Below, piece after piece: positions 32,840 to 42,939 of a stretch of 64,000 bases of DNA. Position 1 is the stretch's first letter, and each line of letters starts with the position of its first letter. This DNA is from an uncultured Bacillota bacterium (GTDB lineage Bacteria; Bacillota; Clostridia; Christensenellales; Borkfalkiaceae), in assembly GCA_949297575.1 (NCBI GenBank), contig CASFTB010000002.1, forward strand, positions 56,277 through 120,276, written 5' to 3'. A model generated the notes under the pieces. It made no database searches, had not been told where the DNA came from, and worked only from the letters and a program-made list of their open reading frames with translations. The position numbers were made by a program, and so were the translations under genes.

Positions 32840-34176
32840 TCCCGTACGCCTCCTTTTTCCTCGACGAGTTCTCCCGTAAGGGATACGCCCGACGTATCGG
32901 ATATTTTTATCTTTACAAATTCCCCGACCTGATCTCTTTCGCTCTTGAAGTACCCCATCCTGCCATACTCATCCCTGCCGAGGTATACCCCCTTCGCGGC
33001 GTCATAGTCCTCGCAGAGAACTTCGATCTCCTTCCCCCTGTACGGAAGCGAAAGTTCGCGCGTCTGCGCGTTCACGAGCTCGACGAGCCGCATGATCCGC
33101 TCTTTCTGCACCTCTTCGGGTATCTGCCCCTCCATCTGCGCGGCGGCCGTGCCGCTCCGCCTGGAATACACAAAGGTAAAAGCCGTAAAAAACCCCGCTT
33201 CCTTGACCAACGAAAGCGTTGCACGAAAATCCTCTTCCGTCTCGGTCGGGAAGCCGACCATGATATCCGAAGTGATCTGACATCCGGGCACCCGCTTTTT
33301 AAGCATCTCCACTTTTTTGAGGTACTCGGCGGCGGTATATTTTCTGTTCATCAGGCGAAGGATACGGTCAGAACCCGCCTGCACGGGCAGGTGCACGAGG
33401 TCGCACACCTGCTCGTTCTCCGCGATGGCGCGGATCAGTTCCTCCCCAAAATCCTTAGGATTGCTCGTCATAAAGCGAAGGCGGAATTTTTCCTTCCTTG
33501 TGCAGATCCTGTCGAGGAGTTGCGGAAAAGTAAAGGCGCCGCCCCTGTCGTTCCCGTAAGAGTTCACGTTCTGCCCGAGCAGCGTTATCTCTTTATAGCC
33601 CGCATTGAGCAGGCCGTTGACCTCGGCGACCACTTCATCGGGGGTGCGGCTGCGCTCTCTGCCGCGGACGTACGGCACGATGCAATAAGAGCAGAAATTG
33701 TTGCAGCCGTACATGATATTGACCCATGCGTTCGGGTAGCTCGTACGGAAGGAGGGTGCCTCCCTGAGCAGTTCGGGCTGCTCCGTCACCTCGACGACTT
33801 TTTTCCCTTTTGCCCTAAGATCGATGAGTTCCCCCAACCGCGAAAGATTGTGCGTGCCGAAAACGATGTCCACAAAAGGAAACTTTCGCCTCAATTTTTC
33901 GGCAGCGCCCTCCTGCTGCGTCATGCAGCCGCCCACGGCAATGAGGAGGGAGGGCTTTGCGCGCTTGAGCTTTTTCAGCGCTCCGATATTCCCGTAGGCA
34001 TGATTTTCCGCATTTTCGCGGATACAGCAGGTATTGAAGACGATGATGTCCGCATCTCGGCTGTCGGTGCATTCCGTATAACCGCGCTCGTGCAGGATGC
34101 CGGCGATCTTTTCGGATTCGTGTACATTCATCTGGCAGCCATAAGTTACGATCAAATACTGTTTATCCATGCGCAC
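32836..34176 (-). CDS. miaB: tRNA-2-methylthio-N6-dimethylallyladenosine synthase
   Basis: A 446-residue radical SAM methylthiotransferase turning i6A37 to ms2i6A37. An N-terminal MTTase domain (TYGCQMNVHESE, NTCCIRENAE, GGCMTQQEG) holds one [4Fe-4S] cluster; the radical SAM domain has YGCNNFCSYC (CxxxCxxC) near residue 150; a C-terminal TRAM domain ends the protein. MiaB is preferred over MtaB or RimO from the N-terminal motif spacing. First gene of miaB-mutS-mutL-miaA-ynbB-like, with its own promoter. Confidence 0.96.
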   Translation of the reverse strand: MRMDKQYLIVTYGCQMNVHESEKIAGILHERGYTECTDSRDADIIVFNTCCIRENAENHAYGNIGALKKLKRAKPSLLIAVGGCMTQQEGAAEKLRRKFPFVDIVFGTHNLSRLGELIDLRAKGKKVVEVTEQPELLREAPSFRTSYPNAWVNIMYGCNNFCSYCIVPYVRGRERSRTPDEVVAEVNGLLNAGYKEITLLGQNVNSYGNDRGGAFTFPQLLDRICTRKEKFRLRFMTSNPKDFGEELIRAIAENEQVCDLVHLPVQAGSDRILRLMNRKYTAAEYLKKVEMLKKRVPGCQITSDIMVGFPTETEEDFRATLSLVKEAGFFTAFTFVYSRRSGTAAAQMEGQIPEEVQKERIMRLVELVNAQTRELSLPYRGKEIEVLCEDYDAAKGVYLGRDEYGRMGYFKSERDQVGEFVKIKISDTSGVSLTGELVEEKGGVRE

Positions 34177-34205
34177 CTTAAACTATAAATAAGTATCTGC
34201 TGTTT

Positions 34206-34234
34206 ATTATAACTTTTTTGCAGGAAATTTTCAA
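34206..34234 (-). promoter_or_regulatory. Promoter of the miaB operon
   Basis: TTGAAA (34229-34234), 17 bp, TATAAT (34206-34211) on the minus strand, 30 bp ahead of miaB. The divergent PBP gene starts 73 bp away on the other strand; no equally clear promoter was found for it. Confidence 0.75.
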
Positions 34235-34306
34235 CCCTTTGCCCTTAAAATTCGATTAAATAATTTCCGCGAAAAACAGGAATACTGTTACAGACAGGAA
34301 AACGCC

Positions 34307-36517
34307 ATGAAAACATTTGCCAAACTATCTGCCGCACTGCTGTGCACGCTCCTCGCCGGCGCCGCCGCGGCTCTCGCCTTTTATTTTGCCGCAACGGCAG
34401 GCGCGACGCTGCAGACGGATAAATTAGTCTCAGCCCAAGAGGGATGCGCCATCTACGACATATACGACGAGCCGGTCGCCGAGGTGTCCGCGGAAGGCAG
34501 GCCCCGGAGCGTACGGGAGAGCGAACTTCCAGCGCACGTCAAAGATGCATTTATCTGCGCGGAAGACAAACACTTCTATTCGCACCGCGGCCTCGACTAT
34601 AAGGGGATCGCGCGCGCACTCATCGCGAACCTGAAGGCGCGCGCCTTCAAACAGGGCGCATCCACGATCAGCCAGCAACTCATCAAAAACACGCAGCTCA
34701 CCAACGAAAAGACTGTCCGCCGCAAATTGAAGGAGATACGCCTGACGCGGAAATTGGAAAAGAGATATACAAAAGCGCAGATCCTGGAAATGTACCTGAA
34801 CACCATCTACTTCGGCCACGGATGTTACGGCATTGAAAGCGCTTCCGGTTTTTATTTCAGAAAACACGCCGCCGAACTCGACGTCGCCGACGCGGCCACC
34901 CTCGCGGCGATCATTCGATCCCCCAACAATTATTCGCCGTTTGTCGATAAAAAGAGCTGCCTCCATGCCCGTGACCGCGTGTTGCGCCGCATGCGCGAGC
35001 AGGGAAAGATAAGCGAATCCGAATACGACCGCGCCTTGGCAGAGCCTCTCCCCGAGCAGGGAAAAGAAGAAACTTTCTGCGCGGACTATATCGCCGCCGC
35101 ATACAGAGAAATGGAGGAGCTTCCGTTTTGGCACCCCTATAAAATTCTTAAAGGGTGTAAGGTCTATACCTATCTGCGCCCGGAGCTTCAAAACTATGCC
35201 GAACAGTTAAAGACGGACGCCGACCGTTCGGGCAAAAGCATACTGATCGCGGAAAACTCCTCACGCGGCATCGCTGCATGGCATACGACGGAAGGAGAGT
35301 TGCGCCGCAGCCCCGGTTCCGCCCTGAAGCCCTTTTTATATGCAGCGGCGATCCAGGAAAATTTGCTCGCGCCCTGTACCCCCATTCTGGACGAGCAGAC
35401 CGCCTTCGGAGAGTACTGCCCGACGGGATATAGGGAAACCTATAAAGGGTGGGTATCCGCGCGGGAAGCGCTTGCCGACAGCCTGAACATTCCCGCCGTA
35501 AAAGTACTCAACAGCCTCGGAACAAAGCGGGGCGCTCAGTACCTGCAAAAATTCGGACTGCGCGTTATGGAAGAAGACCGTACGCTCGCGCTCGCCCTCG
35601 GAGGCATGGCAGAGGGTTATACCCCGCGCGAACTCGCGGGCGCCTATACGGCGCTTGCACGGGGCGGAACGTATGCCCCGCTCACTTATATCCGCAGGAT
35701 CGAGGACGCCGACGGAAAAACGCTCTATGAACATTCGCCCGCGACGACCCGCGCCGTCGACGAGGATTCCGCAGCGCTTACAATAAACATGCTGCAGAGC
35801 GCATCAAAAACGGGAACGGCAAAAAAGCTGTCCGTTCTCCCCTTCGATATAGCAGCAAAAACGGGGACAAACGGAACGCGCGAAGGAAACATCGATGCCT
35901 GGGCGCTCTCCTGCACATCGGAGCATACCGTCGCCGTCTGGATGGGAAATGCCGACAACGCACCGACGGACATTACGGGCGGCGGTCTGCCCTGCCACTA
36001 CTGCATGCTGCTGAACAAAAAAATATACGGCAGCTCTTCTCCCGCGCCGTTTGAGATGCCTACCTCCGTCAAAAAGTGCGATATAGACCTGACCTGTTAC
36101 AACGGCGAGCATCTCGTTCGGCTCGCGACACAAGAACAGCCTGACCAATACAGGTATACCGAGCTATTTCGGGAAACGTCGCTCCCCACAGAATACAGTC
36201 CCGTCTACACATCTCCGCGCGACGAAGCCGTCCTGCAAGCAAACAAATCAGGTATTAGAATTGAATTATGTTACACAGAGTACTATAAATATATCATAAA
36301 ACGTGAATACAACGGGAAAATATATCAGATCTATGATGGAAGTGTAGACGGAACATATCTGGACACATCCCCTCCCGCTGACAGATTCCGCTATCGGATC
36401 ACGCCCTATTTTGTCGGGCGCAGCGGACACCCCGTTTTCGGATGCGAGGTCGCGACCCCCTATGTCGATCGCAGCAGCATCAAAGCGGATATCCCAGACA
36501 ACTGGTGGACAAAATAG
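34307..36517 (+). CDS. Class A penicillin-binding protein (transglycosylase/transpeptidase)
   Basis: A 736-residue peptidoglycan synthase anchored by an N-terminal helix (residues 7-29). The GT51 glycosyltransferase shows EDKHFYSHRGLD, GASTISQQLIKN and KLEKRYTKAQILEMYLN. The transpeptidase carries SALK for SxxK (near residue 336; most relatives have STFK), SLN for SxN and KTGT. After about residue 590 the C-terminus is a less conserved, beta-rich extension with a tail ending NNWWTK-like residues. ACAGGAAA precedes the ATG. Only plus-strand gene between 25 and 52 kb, convergent with thiI. Confidence 0.94.
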   Translation: MKTFAKLSAALLCTLLAGAAAALAFYFAATAGATLQTDKLVSAQEGCAIYDIYDEPVAEVSAEGRPRSVRESELPAHVKDAFICAEDKHFYSHRGLDYKGIARALIANLKARAFKQGASTISQQLIKNTQLTNEKTVRRKLKEIRLTRKLEKRYTKAQILEMYLNTIYFGHGCYGIESASGFYFRKHAAELDVADAATLAAIIRSPNNYSPFVDKKSCLHARDRVLRRMREQGKISESEYDRALAEPLPEQGKEETFCADYIAAAYREMEELPFWHPYKILKGCKVYTYLRPELQNYAEQLKTDADRSGKSILIAENSSRGIAAWHTTEGELRRSPGSALKPFLYAAAIQENLLAPCTPILDEQTAFGEYCPTGYRETYKGWVSAREALADSLNIPAVKVLNSLGTKRGAQYLQKFGLRVMEEDRTLALALGGMAEGYTPRELAGAYTALARGGTYAPLTYIRRIEDADGKTLYEHSPATTRAVDEDSAALTINMLQSASKTGTAKKLSVLPFDIAAKTGTNGTREGNIDAWALSCTSEHTVAVWMGNADNAPTDITGGGLPCHYCMLLNKKIYGSSSPAPFEMPTSVKKCDIDLTCYNGEHLVRLATQEQPDQYRYTELFRETSLPTEYSPVYTSPRDEAVLQANKSGIRIELCYTEYYKYIIKREYNGKIYQIYDGSVDGTYLDTSPPADRFRYRITPYFVGRSGHPVFGCEVATPYVDRSSIKADIPDNWWTK

Positions 36518-36550
36518 AGAGGGACATGCAAATTCCGGCATGCCCCTCTC
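36517..36550. terminator. Convergent terminator between the PBP and thiI genes
   Basis: 13-bp stem GAGAGGGACATGC / GCATGCCCCTCTC (one mismatch), followed by CCTTTAT on plus and TATTTTG on minus, so probably used in both directions. Confidence 0.75.
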
Positions 36551-36563
36551 CCTTTATCGTTTG

Positions 36564-37724
36564 TCAGATGCGGACTTCTTCTATCCCTTCCAACGATTCC
36601 GCGATCAGCCCCTCCACATCAAGCTTTCTCTCTGCCTGCACGACCTTTTTCAGGTCGGGGCGGATGAGCGGATGCTTCGGCAAGAAAACCGTACAACAAT
36701 CCTCGTACGGCAGCACGGACGTTTCATACGTCCCGATCATCCTCGCCCTTTCGATGATCTCTGTCTTGTCGAAACCGACGAGAGGGCGCAAAACAGGCAA
36801 TAGCCGCACCACTGCATTGGAGGAGGTCATTCCCTCTACCGTCTGGCTGGCGACCTGTCCGAGGCTTTCCCCCGTCACGATGCACTGTGCACCGACCCGT
36901 TCGGAAACCCTCTCTGCGATGCGCATCATGAAGCGGCGCAAGAGCGTGATCATCATTTCGTCCGGGCAGTTTTTATGGATCGCCTCCTGTATATGTGTCA
37001 CGCTCGCAACATGCAATATCAGACCGCCCGTATATACGGATAGCTTGCGCGCGAGGTCTTCGACCTTTTCCCGCGCCTGCATGTTCGTATACGGATAGCT
37101 ATGAAAGTGGATCGCATCCAATTTCATGCCGCGCTTTGCGATCATATATCCCGCAACGGGGCTGTCGATCCCGCCGGAGAGAAGCAGCATCCCCTTTCCT
37201 GAGGTCCCGACGGGCATGCCGCCCGCTCCCTTCACAAATTCTGAAAAGACGAGTGCCTTTCCGTTTTCGCGGATATCCACACAGATGACCGACTGCGGGG
37301 AATGCACGTCGACACAAAGGCCGGGTTTATCCTTCAGGAGCCTCCCGCCGATCTCCGCATTGATCTGCATAGAGTTGAGCGGAAAGGTCTTATCTCCCCT
37401 GTTTGCCTGCACCTTGAAGGAGCCGCTCTCCGGCGCGACCATGCGCACCGTATCATAGATCGCACCCATCTCTGCGTCGACCTGATAGCCGGCACTCAGC
37501 GAATGCGTCCCGAACACCTTGCGCAGCCTGTCGATGATCTCATCCGTCCTCGCCTCGTCAAATTTTTCAACGATATACCGTCCGCTCGGTTTTTTCATCT
37601 CATGGCGGATCCCCGTCAGTGCCTTTTCAAGGTTATTCATAAAAACTTTTTCAAAGTAACCGCGGTTTTTCCCCTTCAGGTGTATTTCACAATAACGGAC
37701 GATGATCACTCTCTCTCTTTCCAT
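36564..37724 (-). CDS. thiI: tRNA 4-thiouridine synthetase
   Basis: A 386-residue enzyme that puts sulfur on U8 of tRNA. It has the N-terminal ferredoxin-like/THUMP part (to about 165) and a PP-loop pyrophosphatase domain with SGGIDSPVAGYM (near 185), GESLGQVASQT and CCTVFLPKHP near 345. The rhodanese domain of E. coli ThiI is absent, as in most Bacillota, where the neighbouring cysteine desulfurase gives sulfur directly. The start is ATG 37722-37724, 2 bp after the desulfurase stop; a longer frame in the same phase is not supported. Confidence 0.95.
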   Translation of the reverse strand: MERERVIIVRYCEIHLKGKNRGYFEKVFMNNLEKALTGIRHEMKKPSGRYIVEKFDEARTDEIIDRLRKVFGTHSLSAGYQVDAEMGAIYDTVRMVAPESGSFKVQANRGDKTFPLNSMQINAEIGGRLLKDKPGLCVDVHSPQSVICVDIRENGKALVFSEFVKGAGGMPVGTSGKGMLLLSGGIDSPVAGYMIAKRGMKLDAIHFHSYPYTNMQAREKVEDLARKLSVYTGGLILHVASVTHIQEAIHKNCPDEMMITLLRRFMMRIAERVSERVGAQCIVTGESLGQVASQTVEGMTSSNAVVRLLPVLRPLVGFDKTEIIERARMIGTYETSVLPYEDCCTVFLPKHPLIRPDLKKVVQAERKLDVEGLIAESLEGIEEVRI

Positions 37725-37726
37725 TG

Positions 37727-38845
37727 TCAATTCATCCTCTCGGCAAGCTTGCGGGCGCACTCGTTGATGACGGCGACCGCGCGTTCGGTCTCCTCTGGCG
37801 TATTTGAAGCAAAAAAGGAGAGCCGAAGAACGCCTTCTGCATAGCGTTCGTTCCATCCGCAGGCAGCAATGACGCGGCTGTATTTATTCTTTGATGAACA
37901 GGCAGAGCCCGTTCCGACCATCACGCCCGCATCGTCGAGCATGTGCAGCAGCACTTCGCCGCGAAGCCCTTTTGCCGCCACGCTCAATATATAGGGAGAA
38001 GCTTCCTCGGAAGAGATGATCTCAAACAGCCGCTCATCCAGCGCCTCTCTCGCCATCCGGTTGAGCGCACGTACGTGTTCCAAGTCGCCGTGCAGCCTGT
38101 CAAATTTCTTCTTTGCCGCAAACTCAAACTGTTTGATCGCAAAAGTATTTTCCGTCCCGCTGCGCAACCCGTTCTCCTGCCCGCCTCCGAAAACGAGCGG
38201 GTCGAGTCTGCATCCTTTTCGCCGCAAGAGCGCCGCGACGCCCCGCACCCCGCCGATCTTATGTGCGCTGATCGTATAGAGATCGACGCCTCCCCCGAGC
38301 GTAAACGGCAGCTTTCCGAAGGCCTGCACGCCGTCGCTGTGAAAGATCGCCTTGGATGCCTTCTTTACGCGGGCAGATATCTCAGCCACGTCGTTGACAG
38401 CACCCGTCTCGTTGTTGACGTGGATGACGGAGACCAGAGAAGTCTTTTCGTCCACCTTGGCCAACAAATCTGCTACATCCACGCGCCCGTCTGCAAGCAG
38501 CTTTGCAAAGCGAACCTCTATGCCGCGCTTTGCGAGTTCCTTTGCCGTATTGTAGACGGCGGCATGCTCCCCTTCCGTCGTAACGAAGTTTCCGCGCCGT
38601 ACCGAAGAAAAGAGCGCCTGATTGTCCGCCTCACTCCCGGAAGCGGTAAAGATCAGTTCATAACCGCCCTGCGGCGCAATGAGCGCCGAGATATTCTTCC
38701 TGGCCTCCTCCACCGCCCTATGCGCGGAAAAGCCCGCACGATAGAGAGCAGACGGGTTATAAAACTCCGCCTGCAAATATTTCATTGCAGCAGCCACAGC
38801 CCCCGCATCGGGCGCTGTGGTCGCTGCATTATCAAGATAGATCAT
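37727..38845 (-). CDS. Cysteine desulfurase (NifS/IscS family)
   Basis: A 372-residue PLP enzyme releasing sulfur from cysteine. The PLP lysine is in ISAHKIGG (near residue 200), SDGVQAFGKL holds conserved contacts, and the sulfur-accepting cysteine is in GTGSACSS near 318. The N-terminus starts with YLDNAATT, the family hallmark. It lies directly upstream of thiI and is most likely the ThiI partner (NifZ-like role in Bacillus) instead of a general Fe-S desulfurase. Confidence 0.94.
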   Translation of the reverse strand: MIYLDNAATTAPDAGAVAAAMKYLQAEFYNPSALYRAGFSAHRAVEEARKNISALIAPQGGYELIFTASGSEADNQALFSSVRRGNFVTTEGEHAAVYNTAKELAKRGIEVRFAKLLADGRVDVADLLAKVDEKTSLVSVIHVNNETGAVNDVAEISARVKKASKAIFHSDGVQAFGKLPFTLGGGVDLYTISAHKIGGVRGVAALLRRKGCRLDPLVFGGGQENGLRSGTENTFAIKQFEFAAKKKFDRLHGDLEHVRALNRMAREALDERLFEIISSEEASPYILSVAAKGLRGEVLLHMLDDAGVMVGTGSACSSKNKYSRVIAACGWNERYAEGVLRLSFFASNTPEETERAVAVINECARKLAERMN

Positions 38846-38892
38846 CTCTTTAAAAAATCCATTAGAAAATTTCTGTCCGGGGCAATGCGCGA

Positions 38893-41800
38893 TCAGAATT
38901 CCACCGTGCCTTCAAAGACCAGCCGCGCGCTGCCAGTCAGGGTAACGCTGCCGTCCGAAGAATAGCGCACGATCAAATCGCCTCCGCGCAGCTTCACCGT
39001 GATATCTTCATCCTGCTTGCAGTACCCGCCGAGCACCGCCGCGACGACGGAAGCAGCAGCGCCGGTCCCGCAGGCGAGCGTCTCTCCGTTGCCGCGCTCC
39101 CAGACGCGCATCTTGAGCGTCTTGCTGTTTACGACGCGGACGAACTCCGCATTGATGCGCTGCGGGAAGTATTCCGCATATTCGAAGAGCGGCCCGACGT
39201 TCGCAACGTCAACGGCATCCACCTTGTCACAGAACACGACGCAGTGCGGGTTTCCGACATTGACGAGCGTGACGTCATACTCCTGTCCGCCGACCTCGAT
39301 CCTGCGCCCGACGACTGGGTTGCCTTCCAGTGTGGAAGGGATCTTGGCGCCGTCCAGAACGGCTTTGCCCATATCGACGCTGACAGAACCGACTTTTCCG
39401 CTGAACGTATACAGGGACAGCTCGCGCACGCCGCTGAGCGTCTCGATGGTCATATGCTTGTCGTTCACGATGCCGTTGTCAAAGAGGTACTTCGCGACGC
39501 AGCGGATAGAGTTGCCCGCCATGCCGCCCTCGCTGCCGTCCTTATTGAAGACGCGCATCCTCGCATCCGCGATCTGAGAATTTTCGATGAGAACGATGCC
39601 GTCTCCACCGATGCCGAAATGCCTGTCGACAAAATTGATCGCGAGAGACTCGGGGCAGGTGATCTTGCCGTCTCTGTTGTCAAAGAAGATATAGTCGTTT
39701 CCGCAGCTCTGCATCTTGACGAACTTGAGCTTGGTCTTTTCCGCGCGCAGCGCATTGATGTCGACGAGCTCCGTATTGTCCTGGTTAAAGCGGCTGGCAA
39801 TGATGTCCGCAAGCGCGTTGGCAGTATCGAGGGAGGTCAGCGTCGTAATGCCGAGCAGGATCGCGTGATGGTGCATGCGGATATAGTCGTTGATGGAATC
39901 CATATCCGTCTTTCCGGTATAGACGATATAATCGATTTGCCCGTCATCCATTAGTCGCATGATCTCGTCGCTCTGCGAGAGGCGGTCGACCGTCTTGACT
40001 TCGATGCCGAGGGTGCGGATGGTATCCGCCGTCCCCGCCGTCGCATAGATATCGAGCCCGAGGTCGCTGAATTTTTTGGCGAGCCCGAGGATCTCGAATT
40101 TATCCTGGTCGTTAACGGTGAAATAGACGCCGACATGGCGGTGCATGCTCGGATGGCACAGCTTGAACCCTGCGGAGACCAACCCTTTGAAGAGCGCTTC
40201 CTCGATGGTCTTACCTATGCCGAGCACCTCGCCCGTAGACTTCATCTCGGGCCCGAGCTGCGAATTGACGTCATTCAGCTTCTCATAGGAGAAGACCGGC
40301 ACCTTAACGGCGACGTACGGCGAACTCCTGTACAGTCCGGTGCCATAGCCGAGTTTTTTCAGTTTGGCGCCGACCATGATCTTGGTCGCGAGCTCCACCA
40401 TCGGCACGCCCGTGACCTTGGAGATGTACGGTATCGTACGCGACGCGCGAGGGTTGACCTCGATGACATACAGTTCATTGTGGAAGACGAGGAACTGGAT
40501 ATTGATGAGCCCCCTCGTCTTCAGCGACAGAGCGAGCTGCGTCGAGCATTCGATGATCTTGTCCAGCATGATGTCGCTCAGGTTATACGGAGGATACACG
40601 GCGATGGAGTCACCGCTGTGCACGCCCGCACGCTCGATGTGCTGCATGATGCCGGGGATAAGCACATCCTTGCCGTCGCAGATGACGTCCACTTCCAGCT
40701 CCTGCCCCATGAGATACTTGTCGCAGAGCACGGGGTTCTCGATGTGCTGAGAAAGGATGACGTCCATATAGCGGGAAATGTCGCTCTCCGTAAAGGCGAT
40801 GGTCATGTTCTGCCCGCCGATAACGTAGGACGGACGGAGCAGCACGGGATACCCGAGCCTGTCTGCCGCCTCCAGCGCCTCCTCTTTGGTCATGACCGTG
40901 AGCCCCTTCGGGCGGCTGATGCCGAAGCGCTCGAGCAGTTCGTCGAAGCGCTCCCTGTCCTCTGCCATGTCGACGCTGTCCGCCGAGGTGCCGAGGATGC
41001 GCACGCCCTTTTTGTCGAGGTAATTGCACAGCTTGATGGCCGTCTGACCGCCGAAGGTGATGACGACGCCGTACGGCTTCTCCTTGTCGATGACGTTCTG
41101 CACGTCCTCGGGGGTGAGCGGCTCGAAGTACAGCCTGTCCGCCGTGTCGAAGTCGGTGGAGACCGTTTCGGGATTGTTGTTGATGATGATGACTTCGTAG
41201 CCGAGCTTCTTCAGCGTCCAGACGCAATGCACCGAAGAATAGTCGAACTCGATGCCCTGCCCGATACGGATGGGCCCCGACCCGATGACGATAATGCGCT
41301 TCTTCGTGCTCTTTTTGATAAAGGGCGTCGCCTCGTCGTGGTCTGCCTCGTCGTACGTGGAATAGAAATACGGCGTAGCGGCCGCAAACTCCGCAGCACA
41401 GGTATCGACCATCTTATAGACGGCCTTGCGATGGTACGGAACGGGATGTCCGGAGATCTTTTCCAGCTCCTTGTCGGGATACCCGAGGCGCTTCCCTTCG
41501 TCATACGCCGCGCGGGAAAGCTTTTTACCGCGGATGTCGTTTTCGAAATCGATAAGATGCAGCAGCTTGTACAGGAACCAGCGGTCGATCTTGGTGATCT
41601 CAAAGATCTCGTCGACGGAAATGCCGGCCTTCAATGCGGCAAACACCGTAAACAGGCGCTCGTCGGAAAGTTTCTTCAATTCTTCCCGCAGATCCTTCCC
41701 CTCATACTTGTCGAGGTTGAGCGAAGACAGGGAGATCTCCGCCCCGCGCACCGCCTTCATGATCGCCATCTCGAAGGAGGTGCCGATCGCCATGACCTCG

Positions 41801-42939
41801 CCCGTCGCCTTCATGCGGGTACCGAGTTCGCGCTTTGCATACAGGAACTTGTCGAACGGCCACTTAGGAAGCTTGATGACGACGTAGTCGATCGCAGGTT
41901 CGAAGCAGGCGTACGTTTCGCCGGTAACATCGTTTTTGATCTCGTCCAAGGTGTACCCGAGCGCGATCTTCGTCGCGACCTTCGCGATGGGATAGCCGGT
42001 CGCCTTGGATGCGAGCGCCGAAGAGCGAGACACGCGCGGGTTCACTTCGATGACGGCATACTCGAAAGAGTCTGGGTTGAGCGCGAACTGGCAGTTGCAG
42101 CCGCCCTCGATGCCGAGCTCTGTGATGATCTTCAAGGATGCGCTGCGCAGCATCTGGTATTCTTTGTCGGAAAGGGTGACGGCAGGCGCAATGACGATGG
42201 AATCCCCCGTATGGATACCGACGGGGTCGAAGTTTTCCATCGAGCAGACGGTGATCACGTTCCCCGCACCGTCGCGCAGCACTTCGAACTCGATCTCCTT
42301 CCAGCCGTAAATGTATTTTTCCACCAGCACCTGCGTGATGGGCGAAAGCATCAGCCCGTTGTGCGAAATGCTGCGAAGCTCCTCCTCGTTAAACGCAACG
42401 CCGCCGCCGGCGCCGCCGAGCGTAAACGCGGGGCGGATGATGACGGGGTACCCGATCTTATTCGCGACGGATACGCATTCCTCGACGGTGTATGCGATAT
42501 CGGACGGAACGACGGGCTGGCCGATCTTCTGCATCGTCTCCTTGAACAGCTCGCGGTCTTCCGCGCGGTCGATCGCGTCGACCTTTGTGCCGATCAGCTT
42601 GACGCCGTATTTGTCGAGGAAGCCCTCCTTGGCGAGCTGGCACCCGATCGTAAGCCCTGTCTGTCCACCGAGGGAAGCGAGCAGGCTGTCCGGCCGCTCT
42701 TTTGCAATGATGCGCTTGATGGACTCGAGCGTCAGCGGCTCGAGATAGATCTCATCCGCCAAAGCGCTGTCCGTCATGATCGTGGCGGGATTGGAATTGC
42801 ACAGCACGACATTGACGCCGGCATCCTTCAATACGCGGCATGCCTGCGCGCCCGCATAGTCGAATTCCGCCGCCTGGCCGATGACGATCGGCCCGGAGCC
42901 GATGACGAGAACCTTTTTGATATCGTTCTTTTTAGGCAT
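38893..42939 (-). CDS. carB: Carbamoyl-phosphate synthase large subunit fused to a DapF-like domain
   Basis: A 1348-residue fusion. Residues 1 to about 1065 are CarB: two ATP-grasp halves (VIGSGPIVIGQAAEFDYAG and VIGSGPIRIGQGIEFDYSS) and a C-terminal allosteric MGS domain (VGVYFTVND...SLDTANALAD). From about residue 1070 (LKFVKMQSCGNDY) comes a full diaminopimelate epimerase fold of 279 residues with GIGGDG, NVGNPHCVVF and ACGTG (C1290). The other catalytic cysteine, in the NxDGSx4CGN motif, is Ala1141 (GGMAGNS). The joint has no stop, no start signal and normal codon use. CarB makes carbamoyl phosphate with CarA; the DapF part would act in lysine or peptidoglycan synthesis if active. Confidence 0.94.
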   Translation of the reverse strand: MPKKNDIKKVLVIGSGPIVIGQAAEFDYAGAQACRVLKDAGVNVVLCNSNPATIMTDSALADEIYLEPLTLESIKRIIAKERPDSLLASLGGQTGLTIGCQLAKEGFLDKYGVKLIGTKVDAIDRAEDRELFKETMQKIGQPVVPSDIAYTVEECVSVANKIGYPVIIRPAFTLGGAGGGVAFNEEELRSISHNGLMLSPITQVLVEKYIYGWKEIEFEVLRDGAGNVITVCSMENFDPVGIHTGDSIVIAPAVTLSDKEYQMLRSASLKIITELGIEGGCNCQFALNPDSFEYAVIEVNPRVSRSSALASKATGYPIAKVATKIALGYTLDEIKNDVTGETYACFEPAIDYVVIKLPKWPFDKFLYAKRELGTRMKATGEVMAIGTSFEMAIMKAVRGAEISLSSLNLDKYEGKDLREELKKLSDERLFTVFAALKAGISVDEIFEITKIDRWFLYKLLHLIDFENDIRGKKLSRAAYDEGKRLGYPDKELEKISGHPVPYHRKAVYKMVDTCAAEFAAATPYFYSTYDEADHDEATPFIKKSTKKRIIVIGSGPIRIGQGIEFDYSSVHCVWTLKKLGYEVIIINNNPETVSTDFDTADRLYFEPLTPEDVQNVIDKEKPYGVVITFGGQTAIKLCNYLDKKGVRILGTSADSVDMAEDRERFDELLERFGISRPKGLTVMTKEEALEAADRLGYPVLLRPSYVIGGQNMTIAFTESDISRYMDVILSQHIENPVLCDKYLMGQELEVDVICDGKDVLIPGIMQHIERAGVHSGDSIAVYPPYNLSDIMLDKIIECSTQLALSLKTRGLINIQFLVFHNELYVIEVNPRASRTIPYISKVTGVPMVELATKIMVGAKLKKLGYGTGLYRSSPYVAVKVPVFSYEKLNDVNSQLGPEMKSTGEVLGIGKTIEEALFKGLVSAGFKLCHPSMHRHVGVYFTVNDQDKFEILGLAKKFSDLGLDIYATAGTADTIRTLGIEVKTVDRLSQSDEIMRLMDDGQIDYIVYTGKTDMDSINDYIRMHHHAILLGITTLTSLDTANALADIIASRFNQDNTELVDINALRAEKTKLKFVKMQSCGNDYIFFDNRDGKITCPESLAINFVDRHFGIGGDGIVLIENSQIADARMRVFNKDGSEGGMAGNSIRCVAKYLFDNGIVNDKHMTIETLSGVRELSLYTFSGKVGSVSVDMGKAVLDGAKIPSTLEGNPVVGRRIEVGGQEYDVTLVNVGNPHCVVFCDKVDAVDVANVGPLFEYAEYFPQRINAEFVRVVNSKTLKMRVWERGNGETLACGTGAAASVVAAVLGGYCKQDEDITVKLRGGDLIVRYSSDGSVTLTGSARLVFEGTVEF

